The position numbers and the translations under genes are program-made. A DNA stretch of 64,000 nucleotides from Atopostipes sp963558565 (lineage in GTDB: Bacteria > Bacillota > Bacilli > Lactobacillales > Carnobacteriaceae_A): positions 124,001-188,000 of the forward strand of contig CAUWGX010000002.1 in the NCBI GenBank assembly GCA_963558565.1, written 5' to 3'. The notes under the pieces were generated by a model, which was not told the DNA's origin, made no database searches, and saw only the letters and a program-made list of their open reading frames with translations. Numbering within the stretch: the stretch's first letter is position 1; the number at the start of each line of letters is the position of its first letter. This document shows, one piece after another, positions 34,386-44,361 of this stretch.

Positions 34386-34548
34386 CTCGGCGAAACGAAA
34401 GCGCATAATGTTTTGTTAAATTCTTTGCTTGGTGAAACAAAAAAGATTTAGGTTACGCGTGACACCCCTCTCGGTGAAACGAAAGCCAATTTCATTGCAT
34501 TAAAAAGCATATCCAGCGAAACAAATATAGATTACGTTTCATTGAAAC
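34386..34548. repeat. Short intergenic motif array, 42-bp spacing
   Basis: GAAAC cores at 34392, 34434, 34476 and 34518 are exactly 42 bp apart, with a fifth at 34544. Flanking sequence is conserved as CTYGGYGAAACRAAA in the first three and weaker in the fourth; the 25 bp between cores are unrelated. The last part contains the palindrome GTTTCATTGAAAC. The region lies between a gene end and a terminator and has an in-frame stop, so it is not coding. Confidence 0.65.
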
Positions 34549-34596
34549 TTGTAAATGATTTGAAAGGACCCAAGATAGTTGGAATCTTTAAAGAAC

Positions 34597-34637
34597 AAAA
34601 CAGCTAAGAGTATATTTTTCGACTCTTAGCTGTTTTT
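34597..34637. terminator. Bidirectional terminator
   Basis: AAAACAGCTAAGAGT / ACTCTTAGCTGTTTT, a perfect 15-bp stem between convergent genes. Confidence 0.92.
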
Positions 34638-34667
34638 AGATGAATTTTCGTTTTTTCTTACCTTTAA

Positions 34668-36032
34668 TTAAAATAGTTTTCCAGGATTTAGACGATTTTC
34701 GGGGTCAAAAACTTCTTTTATTTTACGCATATATTTTAAATTGATATCCGCAGACATTTTGTCTAAATATTCTTTTTTCACAATTCCAATCCCATGTTCA
34801 GCCGATGGTAAACCGCCCAGCTCTTGTACTTTTCGATATAAATCATCAAGTAACGCAGCACGTCTCGTTTCCCACTCTTCTTCCGATAAATCGTCTCGCA
34901 TTAAGATAGTATGGACATTTCCATCTCCGGCATGCCCGAAATTCAAAACATTTAAGCCATGTTTTTCTTGTAAGCTTTTCGTGTATTCAATTAATTCTGC
35001 AAATTGATTAATTGGAACAACTTCATCGAGCATTTCATACTCTGTATACTCCATCAAGCCAATTAAAATATTGTCACGAATTAATTCGGCTTTTCTTGCT
35101 TCCTCTTCTTCTATTAAAGGAATAACCTCTAAAGCATCACTTGCGACGGCCTCTGTAATGATCTCCATGCGAGCAGCGAGTTCCGCGCTATCATTGCCAT
35201 CAATCTCGATGAGTAAAAAGGCCTCACCTTGTTGAGCTTGCAAAGGATAACCTAAATATTGTTCAGCATAGTAGACGGCATCTCTTTCAAACAATTCGAT
35301 TTCTGAAGGGGTTGCTCCACTTGTCAAAACGGACAACGTTCCTTCCGTTGCTTGAAAGACATTGTCAAAAGCAATTAACATCGTTTGAGTCACTTCTGGT
35401 AACGGAAGCAAACGTAACTTAATTTGAGTAGTGATTCCTAGTGTTCCTTCTGAACCAATAAACAAGTCTAATAGATCATAACCCGAACTGCTTTTAATAT
35501 TTAAACTGCCCAGTGTCAGCTCTTCTCCACTCGGTAAAACAACATCCATTTCTCGAATATAATCGCGCGTCACACCGTACTTTACGGCACGCAAGCCTCC
35601 AGCATTTGTGGCTACATTTCCACCAATGGAGGAATGTTTAGATGCTGGATCAGGTGGATAAAAGTACCCTTTACTCTCTACATACTGATGGATATCCCCC
35701 ACCAAAACACCGGGTTCAACGGTTAAGGTGAAGGTCTCTTCGTCCAAATCAAGGATACGGTTCATGAGCTTTAAGTCAATAATTAATTCTTCGCCATGAA
35801 GGGGTACTTGGGCGCCAGCTACCCCTGTATTTGCGCCTCTCGCAATGATGGTCAATTCTTTTTCCTTCGCAAATTGCACCAGTTTTACTACTTCATCATG
35901 CGTTTTCGGCAAAGCTACCGCATATACAGGAGGGATATCCTTTACATACTGATCACTGAGATATTCGTCCGGAACTTCATCGCCGATATACAGTCTTACT
36001 TCATCCGTAATAATTTCTTGTAGATCTAACAT
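34668..36032 (-). CDS. FAD-linked oxidase, GlcD/D-lactate dehydrogenase-like
   Basis: About 454 residues. The FAD-binding PCMH domain has IARGANTGVAGA, HSSIGGNVATNAGG and FIGSEGTLGI. The C-terminal FAD-oxidase domain ends with HGIGIVKKEYLD and FDPENRLNPGKLF. The family oxidises 2-hydroxyacids such as glycolate or D-lactate. The ATG at 36032 (MLDLQEIITDEV) follows AAGGGGAA and replaces a frame that opens 34 codons earlier with a poor, Lys-rich leader. Monocistronic; no GlcE or GlcF partner is present. Confidence 0.9.
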   Translation of the reverse strand: MLDLQEIITDEVRLYIGDEVPDEYLSDQYVKDIPPVYAVALPKTHDEVVKLVQFAKEKELTIIARGANTGVAGAQVPLHGEELIIDLKLMNRILDLDEETFTLTVEPGVLVGDIHQYVESKGYFYPPDPASKHSSIGGNVATNAGGLRAVKYGVTRDYIREMDVVLPSGEELTLGSLNIKSSSGYDLLDLFIGSEGTLGITTQIKLRLLPLPEVTQTMLIAFDNVFQATEGTLSVLTSGATPSEIELFERDAVYYAEQYLGYPLQAQQGEAFLLIEIDGNDSAELAARMEIITEAVASDALEVIPLIEEEEARKAELIRDNILIGLMEYTEYEMLDEVVPINQFAELIEYTKSLQEKHGLNVLNFGHAGDGNVHTILMRDDLSEEEWETRRAALLDDLYRKVQELGGLPSAEHGIGIVKKEYLDKMSADINLKYMRKIKEVFDPENRLNPGKLF

Positions 36033-36167
36033 TTTATTCCCCTTTTCCACCTTGATTTTGAAATATTTATTCTTTATTGTTTTTATCTTAATTAAATATA
36101 TTTTCATTTTATACCTTGAGAACCCCTTTGTCAATAAAGCGCATACATTTCTTGGCTTTTATGGATT

Positions 36168-36201
36168 CATTTTGCCATTATCACAAAGCAGTGGTAAAAT
36201 G
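36168..36201 (+). promoter_or_regulatory. arsR-mvaA promoter covered by an inverted repeat
   Basis: TTGCCA (36172-36177), a 17-bp spacer and TAAAAT (36195-36200). CATTTTGCCA (36168-36177) and TGGTAAAATG (36192-36201) are inverted repeats matching at 9 of 10 positions, and each half-site covers one promoter element. This is the layout of an autorepressor operator. Confidence 0.75.
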
Positions 36202-36237
36202 AAGGGCGACAAAGTCTGAAGAATCAGGGGTGCTCCA

Positions 36238-36534
36238 ATGGCTGAACATGATGACATTCAAGCAATTAGTAAATTTTTCAAAGTAATTAGTGACTCTACT
36301 CGTTTATCAATTCTTTATTTATTAAAAGAACAAGAACGAAACGTCAGTGATATTGTTGAGATTCTTGGCATGGAACAATCTGCCATTTCTCATCAATTAC
36401 GTACGCTAAAAGATTCACGCTTAGTGCGTTCTCGTCGTGAAGGCAAATCAATGATCTATCAACTAGATGACGATCATATTTTCGATATTTTAAACCAAGT
36501 ACGGATACATATTAACGAGCGTGACCACGAATAA
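36238..36534 (+). CDS. ArsR/SmtB-family repressor
   Basis: 98 residues, winged helix with recognition segment MEQSAISHQLRTLKDSRLV. The last helix holds Asp, His, His and Glu spaced as DDHIFDILNQVRIHINERDH, like the alpha-5 zinc site of CzrA/SmtB; metal sensing is therefore likely but untested. It is followed 28 bp later by mvaA, with which it shares the promoter. The inverted repeat on that promoter is its probable operator. Confidence 0.92.
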   Translation: MAEHDDIQAISKFFKVISDSTRLSILYLLKEQERNVSDIVEILGMEQSAISHQLRTLKDSRLVRSRREGKSMIYQLDDDHIFDILNQVRIHINERDHE

Positions 36535-36562
36535 AAAGCAGGCACTGAAAGGAAAAAATTGA

Positions 36563-37852
36563 ATGGATACGAGATATTTAAATAAATTTTATAAAAAATC
36601 ACAATCAGCGAAGCTCGAAGCTTTAAAGGAAGCTGCGGCTATTTCTTTCACTGATTATGAACAGTTAAAAGAACAAACATTAAAGTTGCCATCCGCAGTT
36701 GCTGATCAGATGATCGAAAACTACATCACGAACTATGAACTCCCTTTTGGGCTTGCAATGAATTTCGTCATTAATGACAAAGAATTGCTAATTCCCATGG
36801 TGACTGAAGAACCTTCTGTCATTGCGGCTGCTAGTAATGCAGGGAAAATTATTGCTCGTTCGGGTGGCTTTCAGACGCAAATGGAAGATCGTTTAATGAT
36901 TGGCCAAATTGCACTTAAAAACGTTCCTGACATCCAAAAAGCAGAAACAGCTCTGCAGAAGCATGAAAAACAAATTATAGAGCTTGCTCATGCTGCGCAT
37001 CCTTCGATTTTAAATTATGGGGGTGGTGTTCGGAAAATAGAATCTCGTCTTTTACCGGCGGATCCGACCTATAATACTCCTGAATTCTTTGTGGTTCATT
37101 TAGCGGTTGATACTAGCGAAGCGATGGGCGCAAATATTGTGAACACCATGGCGGAAGCAACCGCTCCTTACATTGAAAATATTACAGGTGGAACTAGTTT
37201 AATGAATATTTTATCCAACTATGCTACCGAAAGTTTAGTAACCGCCACTTGTTCGATCGATCCTGAATTCTTAAAGACGCAAACGTTGACCGGCGAACAG
37301 GTGCGTGATCGTATCATTGAAGCGACGCAACTGGCAACAGTCGATCCTTATCGGGCCGTGACCCATAATAAAGGAATAATGAATGGTGTGGATGCTGTTT
37401 TAGTCGCTACTGGAAATGATTGGCGAGCGGTAGAAGCTGGTGTGCATGCTTATGCCGCGAACAGTGGCCAATATCGTTCACTTTCAAAATGGACAAAAGC
37501 TAAAAATGGGCATCTACAAGGAGAACTCACACTGCCGATGTCTGTCGGTTCTGTGGGAGGAACTTTATCTATTCATCCCACCGCACAATTAGCGTATCGT
37601 TTCCTCGCTGAACCCAATGTAAAGGAATTATCTGGCATCCTTGCTGCTGTTGGCTTAGCGCAAAACCTCTCAGCAGTACGCGCCCTGGTTACGGAAGGAA
37701 TTCAAAAAGGACATATGGGCTTACAAGCGCGAGCTCTTGCTGTCAGAGTAGGTGCAACAGGGGATCAGATTGAACAAGTCGCCACTCGCTTACAAGAAGC
37801 TAAACATATGAATTCAGAAACGGCCAAAAAGATTCTAGAAGAGTTGTCCTAG
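36563..37852 (+). CDS. mvaA: Hydroxymethylglutaryl-CoA reductase, class II
   Basis: 429 residues. Class II HMGR motifs are present: ENYITNYELPFGLAMNF near the N-terminus, DTSEAMGANIVNTM, GNDWRAVEAG, and a C-terminal region with GHMGLQARALAV carrying the catalytic His. The enzyme makes mevalonate from HMG-CoA. In enterococci it is fused to the thiolase as MvaE; here it is separate and lies about 6 kb from thiolase-mvaS. It is co-transcribed with an ArsR repressor, which is unusual. Confidence 0.95.
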   Translation: MDTRYLNKFYKKSQSAKLEALKEAAAISFTDYEQLKEQTLKLPSAVADQMIENYITNYELPFGLAMNFVINDKELLIPMVTEEPSVIAAASNAGKIIARSGGFQTQMEDRLMIGQIALKNVPDIQKAETALQKHEKQIIELAHAAHPSILNYGGGVRKIESRLLPADPTYNTPEFFVVHLAVDTSEAMGANIVNTMAEATAPYIENITGGTSLMNILSNYATESLVTATCSIDPEFLKTQTLTGEQVRDRIIEATQLATVDPYRAVTHNKGIMNGVDAVLVATGNDWRAVEAGVHAYAANSGQYRSLSKWTKAKNGHLQGELTLPMSVGSVGGTLSIHPTAQLAYRFLAEPNVKELSGILAAVGLAQNLSAVRALVTEGIQKGHMGLQARALAVRVGATGDQIEQVATRLQEAKHMNSETAKKILEELS

Positions 37853-37948
37853 GTAGGCCCAAAAGAATAAACAGCTATTCTTGAATTTCAAAAAAATATT
37901 CTCTAAGATATAAATGCTGATAATATCATAACGAAAGAAGGTATTTTT

Positions 37949-38350
37949 TTGTGGGAAGAATTTAAAGAATTTATTATGCGAGGAAATGTAGTAGAACTTG
38001 CTGTTGGTTTAGTCATGGGTTCTGCTTTTACTGCTATTGTCAATGCGTTGGTGGATAGTATCATTATGCCATTTATCGCTGGCTTATCAGGCAATGCAAG
38101 CGTAGAAGGTTTAGCTTTTACATTTAATGATGCGTATATTCAATACGGAACTTTTCTACAAGCGATTATTGATTTCTTATTAATTGCCATTGTTTTATTC
38201 TTAGTCATTAAAGGAATCAATAGTCTTACAGAACGCTTGCAAAAAGAAGAGGAAGAAGAAGAGGAAGAAACACCTTCAGCAGAAGACTACTTAAAAGAAA
38301 TTCGCGATTTACTTGCTTATCAAGAATCAAAGGATAATATTCAAAATTAA
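37949..38350 (+). CDS. mscL: Large-conductance mechanosensitive channel
   Basis: 133 residues. MWEEFKEFIMRGNVVELAVG, the pore helix GLVMGSAFTAIVNALVDSII and a second helix LLIAIVLFLVIKGINSL match MscL, the pentameric osmotic safety valve. A run of Glu precedes the C-terminal helix. The start is TTG (37949) with AAGAAGG upstream; no ATG is available in the proper position. Confidence 0.95.
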   Translation: MWEEFKEFIMRGNVVELAVGLVMGSAFTAIVNALVDSIIMPFIAGLSGNASVEGLAFTFNDAYIQYGTFLQAIIDFLLIAIVLFLVIKGINSLTERLQKEEEEEEEETPSAEDYLKEIRDLLAYQESKDNIQN

Positions 38351-38359
38351 TGTAAACCA

Positions 38360-38399
38360 AAAGTGCTCACTCCGTTTTATTGAAGTGAGCACTTTTTTT
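38360..38399 (+). terminator. mscL terminator
   Basis: AAAGTGCTCACT / AGTGAGCACTTT stem, then TTTT. Confidence 0.9.
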
Positions 38400-38413
38400 A
38401 TCGATATTTTTCA

Positions 38414-38849
38414 TTAAAAATGAGTGAAGTGTTTACGCAATTCAATATAAACAAATAGGACGACAGAAAGGGCAAGCACAATCAATCGTTGAAAGTCTTA
38501 ATACTAAGAAGGTCCTGGATGCATTCAACGAATCCACTTCCAAATAAGCCGAAATTAAGATAATAATTGTAAAAACAATCGTAATTTCAGTGGTCTATAC
38601 TAGAAAACCATCTGCGAAAATATTTTCACCAGCAGGGATAAATGCATGCTTCATAACATCTTTTTCTTCTGGCTCCACAGAGAGTGAGAAACCTGGAATG
38701 CCGTCAGTGATCATTTTATTTAAACGCAGTTGGATAGCCGTAACAAGAATGCCCCCACCTAACAACATTGAAATCATAATCATCGTTAACGCTGGAAAAT
38801 TACAGCCCAACATCGCAAAAATGAAAAATAGAAAAGAAAAAATGAAAAG
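38414..38849 (-). pseudogene. Remnant of a small membrane protein gene
   Basis: On the minus strand a frame reads FSFLFFIFAMLGCNFPALTM, then a charged loop with SLSVEPEEKD, then stops at TAG (38595). Directly after the stop, the same frame gives a hydrophobic TTEITIVFTIIILISAYLE. A shifted frame then gives the plausible C-terminus IVLALSVVLFVYIELRKHF before TAA at 38414. A four-helix membrane protein with a premature stop and a frameshift fits best. The family is not recognised, and there is no usable start. Confidence 0.5.
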
Positions 38850-39048
38850 CTAAATAAGAAAAACCTCTTCAATCTAACGATTAGTCAAACTCAATAAAAG
38901 GAAATTCAGGACATTTTCATTTGTGATCGACATGATTTTTCAATAAATCTAGACTTCAAACAAATTATCCGGTAATATTTTACCAAACTCTTTCAGAGAT
39001 TTTTTTGTAAATGTCTGATCGCTTAAATGTGTAAAGGAGCAAATGATT

Positions 39049-39564
39049 ATGGCTACCGCGATAAGAAAGTGTACAAAACAAGACTTACCTACGCTGCAAG
39101 AAATTAGCATACAGACCTTCGATGATACCTTTCGTTCTAAGAATAAACCAGAGAATATTGATGCGTATTTAAAAAGTGCTTTTCGGCTTTCTCTTCTAGA
39201 ACAAGAATTTGAGCATCCTTCCTCTGAATTTTATTTTATTTTCTATAATAACCAAGTCGTTGGCTATTTAAAACTAAACACAGCTGAGGCTCAAACGGAA
39301 AATATAGAAAAGAATGCTTTAGAAATTGAACGTCTTTATCTTCTATCCTCTTTTCAGAAAAAAGGGTTAGGTAGAGAATTGATGGAGTTTGCCTTTGAAC
39401 GAGCAAGAGCATTAAATAAACAATCTATTTGGTTAGGGGTTTGGGAAAAAAATACGAATGCGATCGCTTTTTATAAGAAATACGGCTTTGAAAAAGTCAC
39501 TGCGCATTCTTTTTATATGGGCGAAGAAGAACAAATGGATTGGATTTTTAGAGCACCTCTTTAA
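39049..39564 (+). CDS. paiA: GNAT acetyltransferase, PaiA-like (polyamine N-acetyltransferase)
   Basis: 171 residues. The N-terminus (RKCTKQDLPTLQEISIQTF), the acetyl-CoA loop FQKKGLGRELMEF and the C-terminus NAIAFYKKYGFEKV match the PaiA group, which acetylates spermidine and spermine. The ATG at 39049 is preferred to that at 39043 because AAAGGAG is 9 nt upstream. Monocistronic. Confidence 0.87.
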   Translation: MATAIRKCTKQDLPTLQEISIQTFDDTFRSKNKPENIDAYLKSAFRLSLLEQEFEHPSSEFYFIFYNNQVVGYLKLNTAEAQTENIEKNALEIERLYLLSSFQKKGLGRELMEFAFERARALNKQSIWLGVWEKNTNAIAFYKKYGFEKVTAHSFYMGEEEQMDWIFRAPL

Positions 39565-39675
39565 ACAAATCTTCATAGCGGTTTTCAGCGGGAACTTCAT
39601 TTTATTTGGTAGAACAACTTTTGGCTTCAATACCAAAATAATGCCTATGTCCTATGATTCCACTCTAATACTATA

Positions 39676-39723
39676 AAAACAAACAGACCGATGGCCTTTG
39701 TGCCATCGATCTGTTTGTTTTTT
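39676..39723. terminator. Bidirectional terminator
   Basis: AAACAAACAGA.CGATGGC / GCCATCG.TCTGTTTGTTT stem between convergent paiA and the nucleotidase gene. Confidence 0.92.
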
Positions 39724-39728
39724 ATATC

Positions 39729-42700
39729 TTATTTTTTATTTCGTTGACGTCGGTAAGCTTCTGTACTGAGTCCTGCCACTAATAAAGTTGCGCCACTCGT
39801 CAGGGATAAAATCAGCGTCGTTCCTGTTTTAGGTAATCTTTCCTCTTTTTGATCCGCTGTTTCTCCTTTACCATCGCCTTTCGAAATATCTGAAACTTGT
39901 CTGTCTGTTTCTGAGTCATCACCATCCGCATCTTTATGATCTGTTCCGTTGTTTCCGGAGTCTCCATCGTTTGAAACTTCCTCGTTTATATCTTCATCGT
40001 CTGGTTCTTGTTCCTCTTCATCTGGATCCGGTACTTCTTCACCAGGCGTCTCTCCGACTTCTTCTAATTCTCTTAATCGGGCTTCAAGTTCTGCCATTCT
40101 TTGTTCGAGTTCAGCTAGTGCGACGTCGCCTGCTTCTAAGTCTGTTCGTAAGCTTGCGAGTAACTCTCGGAGTGCGTCGATTTCTGCGCGCAATCCTTCA
40201 TTTTCCGCTTCAAGATTGTCTAATGCTTCTTCAAGCGCTGCTATCCGATTGCGTAATTGATTGATTGGATCCTCAGGAAGATCTTGACCGAGTAAATCAA
40301 CAATTCTTCCCTCAAGGACAGGATCTACCGTGCCATTCAAATGGGCTTCTTCGATCATGTAATCGCGAAGTTGTTCCCAATCAATAGCGCCCGTATCCTG
40401 AACCCGTCCATCTGCATAAGCTTCGGCAAAGGGTTCAAGGCCATCGCCACCTTGAGCAGTAAACGCGTTAGTTGTTACAAGATACCTTTCCTCTAAATCA
40501 ATTTCTGTCAGGCTTCCTTCTTGATTCACATACATCGCTATTATACGTTCTCCGGGTACTCTTGTGCTATCGTAATAAAATTCCATCCCCGAAACGTGTA
40601 AGAATCCTCCGTTTTCTGCTGGTGCTTCGCTCACACTAATTTCTAAAATATTTTTAATCTCTTGACCACTTAAATCTACAACGGCTGGGTTATTTCCAAA
40701 AGGTAAAACTTCAATCACTTCACCGACAGTAATCGGTCCTTCGTCAATGGGAGCTCGAATACCGCCACCATTTTGGAAAGCAGTGACCGTTTCTGGATAA
40801 AGTTCTTTTGTTTTTGCCAGCATCGCATCTGTGACTAAGTTTCCCAGTTCGGTCTCATTCGCCCGCACACTAGTGGGATCACCTTCTCCTAGTCTTGGAT
40901 TAGGCAGATTTTTGAGGGCTACCGCCCCTATTTCTTCATGATTAATCTCTTCTACACGATCTTGATATTCTGCTAAAACTTCAACAGCCGTTGGATCTGA
41001 AACATATTCAGTGACGTCGACCAATTCACCCGAGTGGTCAACGATTTCACCATTTTCATTAAAGGTGACATTCAATGTCCCCAAATGTTCTCCATATTGT
41101 CCTGCTTGCACGATGACGGTCGGGTTCTCTGTTTCTTCGTTTACAAGGACAGGCGCTGTTAACGCAGTATGCGAGTGTCCACCAACAATTACATCAATAC
41201 CATCGACAAATTCAGCGAGCGACAAGTCATTTCCAACAACCGGCGAGCTATCATAACCTAAATGAGTAAGGGCAACAATTTTATCAATCCCTTCCTCTTC
41301 AAACTCTTGCACGGCATTAGCTGCTGTTTCTAGGTAATCATTGAAAGTTACAGCTACTGGACTAGCAATATCTAACGTATCTTCTGTCGTCAAACCAAAG
41401 ACGCCAATTTGTTCGCCTTCAACTTCAAAAACAATACTATCATAGATAGCGCCGTCCGCTGGATCCGTCTCTAAACTCACACCTGTATCTAATGATTCTA
41501 AATAAGGATCACCGGCGAATTCAATATTGGTCCCTAAGAAGGGAAAGTTTGCGCCCGTCACAAATTCTGCCAAAGCTTGGTGCCCTTCTGCCGAATCTCC
41601 AAGGTCAAATTCGTGATTTCCAAAGACCATCGCATCAATATCCATTAAATTCATTAAAGCAAGGTCCGCTTGGCCACGAAATTCATTGAAATAGAGAGTA
41701 CCAGAAAATACATCACCAGCATGGAACAGAAGGGATTCTGGATAAGTTTCGCGGAATTCATTAACTGCCGTCAATAACTTCGGATAATTTTCCGCCCGAG
41801 CATGGGTATCATTCATATGCATTAATGACAAATCAAAATCTTCAGCGGCTTGTGAAAGACCTGGAGATTCCTCGTCTACAGCTCTTGTTGTTGCTGCAGT
41901 TACCGCTTCATTCTCTACGCTCTCTTCTTCTACAAGCTCCGTTTCCTCAGCAACGGATTCTTCTTCGGCGGTTTCATCTTCAACAGCCGGTTCGTTCTCT
42001 TCTTGAGATACGGGAACAATATCTTCCGTAGATCGAGGCGTTAAATGCCATTTACCTTCTATGCCCGTTACAATGCCCGTCATGGCTTCATAAGTTTCCT
42101 CAATCTCTAAATTTAAGTCGTTGTTTTCATCCTGAATTATCCATTCGGTCCCTGCTGCATCCGCTGCCCGGTAACGAACATCTTGATCTTTTTCATCTGC
42201 GTCGAGTATCGTCACCTCTTCCACAGTCACTAATTCAGCTGGATGCTGGTCAAAATCTAAAGGCGTTATTAAAAGAGGTTCCAAGGGTGATGGGGCTTCC
42301 TCAACTTCTTCGATCGTCGCCCCCTCAATAGATAACCCCTCAACTTCCGCTACGAGTTGGCCACTGACCGTCACTTCTTCTCCAACAGCGACCTCTAAAT
42401 CGGCAGGCTGCACCGCAATGGCTGCTGTTTCATCTTGAATATAAAATGCATTGTTTAAGGTCGCAGTGACTATCCCTTCTGCTAAAACAGGCCCAGGTTC
42501 TTGTTTTTTAACATCGGTAATAGATAATAACTCTAGGGGGGGTTCTATTTCAGGATTGGCTACAGAAGCTGAATTTTCAGCTTCTGCTGGTGGGTCAACC
42601 TCTTCTGTTGCTTCCGCCACCGGTTCTTCGATGGCTGTTTCCACTGGCTCCTCTTCAGCAGCCTCTGCATAGGCAACAACCGGAGCTATTACTTGAGTAA

Positions 42701-42771
42701 CAATATTAAATAAAAGAACTAGAACTAATAAAACATTTTGTTGTTTTTATCTTTTCTTTTTGATCATTCAT
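39729..42771 (-). CDS. LPxTG-anchored 5'-nucleotidase/cyclic phosphodiesterase, frameshift in signal peptide
   Basis: About 1010 residues. Order: signal peptide, an acidic linker, an OB-like region (about 50-210), a metallophosphatase domain (LMHMNDTHARAENYPK, HAGDVFSGT, FGNHEFDLG, VGGHSHT), a 5'-nucleotidase C-terminal domain (QNGGGIRAPI, TNAFTAQGGDG), a coiled coil, an Asp/Glu-rich wall spacer, and a sorting signal LPKTG plus hydrophobic helix and RRQRNKK. It degrades extracellular nucleotides. AAGGAG precedes an ATG at 42771 that opens MNDQKEKIK, but a run of five A (42744-42748) puts the hydrophobic core LLVLVLLFNIVTQVIAPVVA out of frame; four A would join them. As it stands, secretion would fail unless slippage or an assembly error is involved. 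Confidence 0.88.
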
Positions 42772-43080
42772 GTCTCTCCTTGTCTTTTTACCTCTAATAC
42801 TAACTGAATATGTAAAATAAAGAGCGCTGATTATGTGTTATTCATATAAAGGGGATTAGAGGGGATAATATTCAAAAATAGCCACTTCAAGAAGACAAGT
42901 AAAAGTTTCCTATTTTTGAATCACTAACATCTGCAACATCTTTTCAGATCCTCACCACAACTGTCTTTTACGGGCAACAGAAACGACAGAGCACCTCCTT
43001 TTCATTAAGTGTAAAACATTAATTTTACTTTACTAAACCCTCCACTTAATGTCAACGCTTTCATTAATATATATAAATAA

Positions 43081-43124
43081 AAATCTGAGTGTAGGAAGTT
43101 CCCTCCCTTTTACTCAGATTTTTT
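43081..43124 (-). terminator. Terminator of the mvaS-thiolase operon
   Basis: AAATCTGAGT / ACTCAGATTT stem with T runs downstream of the thiolase gene. The 42772-43080 gap otherwise holds the nucleotidase upstream region, without a clear second feature. Confidence 0.83.
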
Positions 43125-43136
43125 GTCGATTATTTT

Positions 43137-44348
43137 TTATATTTCTGGTCGCTTTAAAATCATACTAACGCCCATCCCGCCACCGATACAGAGGGAAGCC
43201 AGACCATACTGACTTTCGCGCTTTTTCATTAAATGAAGAAGCGTTACTAATACGCGGTTTCCACTCGCCCCAATGGGATGACCGAGAGCAATCGCTCCAC
43301 CATTGATATTTGTTTTGTCATAAATATCTGCAGCCTGCATACCCACTGCTTTGGCTAGTTCTTCGACAACGCCAATACTTTGAGCAGCAAAGGCTTCATT
43401 TAACTCCAGAACATCCATTTCAGCTAGCGTTAAATTAGCTTGTTTCAACGAATTTTGAATCGCTGAAACAGGCCCCATGCCCATCAATTGAGGATCAACG
43501 CCGCCTTGACCAATAGCTACAATTTCAGCTAAAGGTGTCAGCTGGTGCTCTTTTAAGTAAGTCTCACTGACAATTAAAGTAGCACTTGCTCCGTCATTTA
43601 GGCCAGAGGCATTTCCAGCAGTCACGGAACCGTCTTTTTTGAAAGCAGGGCGTAATTGCGCAAGCTTTTCGAGTGTTGATTGACGATTGATAAACTCATC
43701 TTGATCCACAACTTTTTCTTCGCGTCTATTTTTTACAGTTACGGGCACAATTTCTTCAGCAAAAGCCCCTTCGTCTTGCGCTTTGATGGCCTTTTGTTGG
43801 GAATGGTAAGCAAATTCGTCTTGTGCTCCACGTGAAACATTATACTCTTTTGCTATGTTTTCTGCCGTCATTCCCATATGTTCGTGGCTAAAAGCATCGG
43901 TTAAACCATCTTTTAACATATGGTCTTCGACTTCAAAGCTGCCCATTTTGATTCCACGGCGCGTTTTTATAGGCATTAAATGAGGCGCTTGACTCATCGA
44001 CTCTACTCCTCCAGCAACAACGACATCATTCATGCCTGAAAGAATGGAAGCATACCCATTCATTACTGCTTTTAAGCCACTTCCGCAAACCATATTTACT
44101 CCAGAAGCTGGAATGGTCTCAGGAATACCTGCTTGAATCGAAACCTGGCGAGCAACTCCTTGTCCTTGTCCCGCAGGTAAAGCATTCCCAAAAATCACTT
44201 CATTGACCTCTTCGCCTTTTATACTGGCTTCTTGCAAAATAGCTTTCGTCACAACAGCACCTAATTCTGCAGCTGATACATTTGCAAGTGATCCTAGAAA
44301 CGAGCCAATCGCTGTTCGTTTCGCACCGACAATAAATACTCTTTCCAT
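43137..44348 (-). CDS. Acetyl-CoA C-acetyltransferase (thiolase)
   Basis: 403 residues. Active-site Cys88 is in NMVCGSGLKAV; NGGAIALGHPIGASG supplies the His and CIGGGMGVSM the second Cys. It condenses two acetyl-CoA to acetoacetyl-CoA, the first step of the mevalonate pathway. It follows mvaS by 13 bp. The ATG at 44348 follows AAGGTGGG; the frame continues slightly upstream. In enterococci this activity is the N-terminal half of MvaE. Confidence 0.95.
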   Translation of the reverse strand: MERVFIVGAKRTAIGSFLGSLANVSAAELGAVVTKAILQEASIKGEEVNEVIFGNALPAGQGQGVARQVSIQAGIPETIPASGVNMVCGSGLKAVMNGYASILSGMNDVVVAGGVESMSQAPHLMPIKTRRGIKMGSFEVEDHMLKDGLTDAFSHEHMGMTAENIAKEYNVSRGAQDEFAYHSQQKAIKAQDEGAFAEEIVPVTVKNRREEKVVDQDEFINRQSTLEKLAQLRPAFKKDGSVTAGNASGLNDGASATLIVSETYLKEHQLTPLAEIVAIGQGGVDPQLMGMGPVSAIQNSLKQANLTLAEMDVLELNEAFAAQSIGVVEELAKAVGMQAADIYDKTNINGGAIALGHPIGASGNRVLVTLLHLMKKRESQYGLASLCIGGGMGVSMILKRPEI

Positions 44349-44361
44349 CTTCACACCCACC

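Noticed and set aside
17055..34548. The two period-41/42 arrays as CRISPR arrays
   Set aside because: The conserved cores are only 9-17 bp and degenerate, there are three to five units, and no cas genes are present.
34350..34620. Coding reading of the 42-bp array (14-codon repeats such as LGETKA)
   Set aside because: A stop codon interrupts the frame, there is no ribosome binding site, and the related 17-kb array has a 41-bp period that cannot be coding.
41825..42672. Plus-strand frames opposite the nucleotidase gene
   Set aside because: Low-complexity shadows of the acidic linker on the minus strand.
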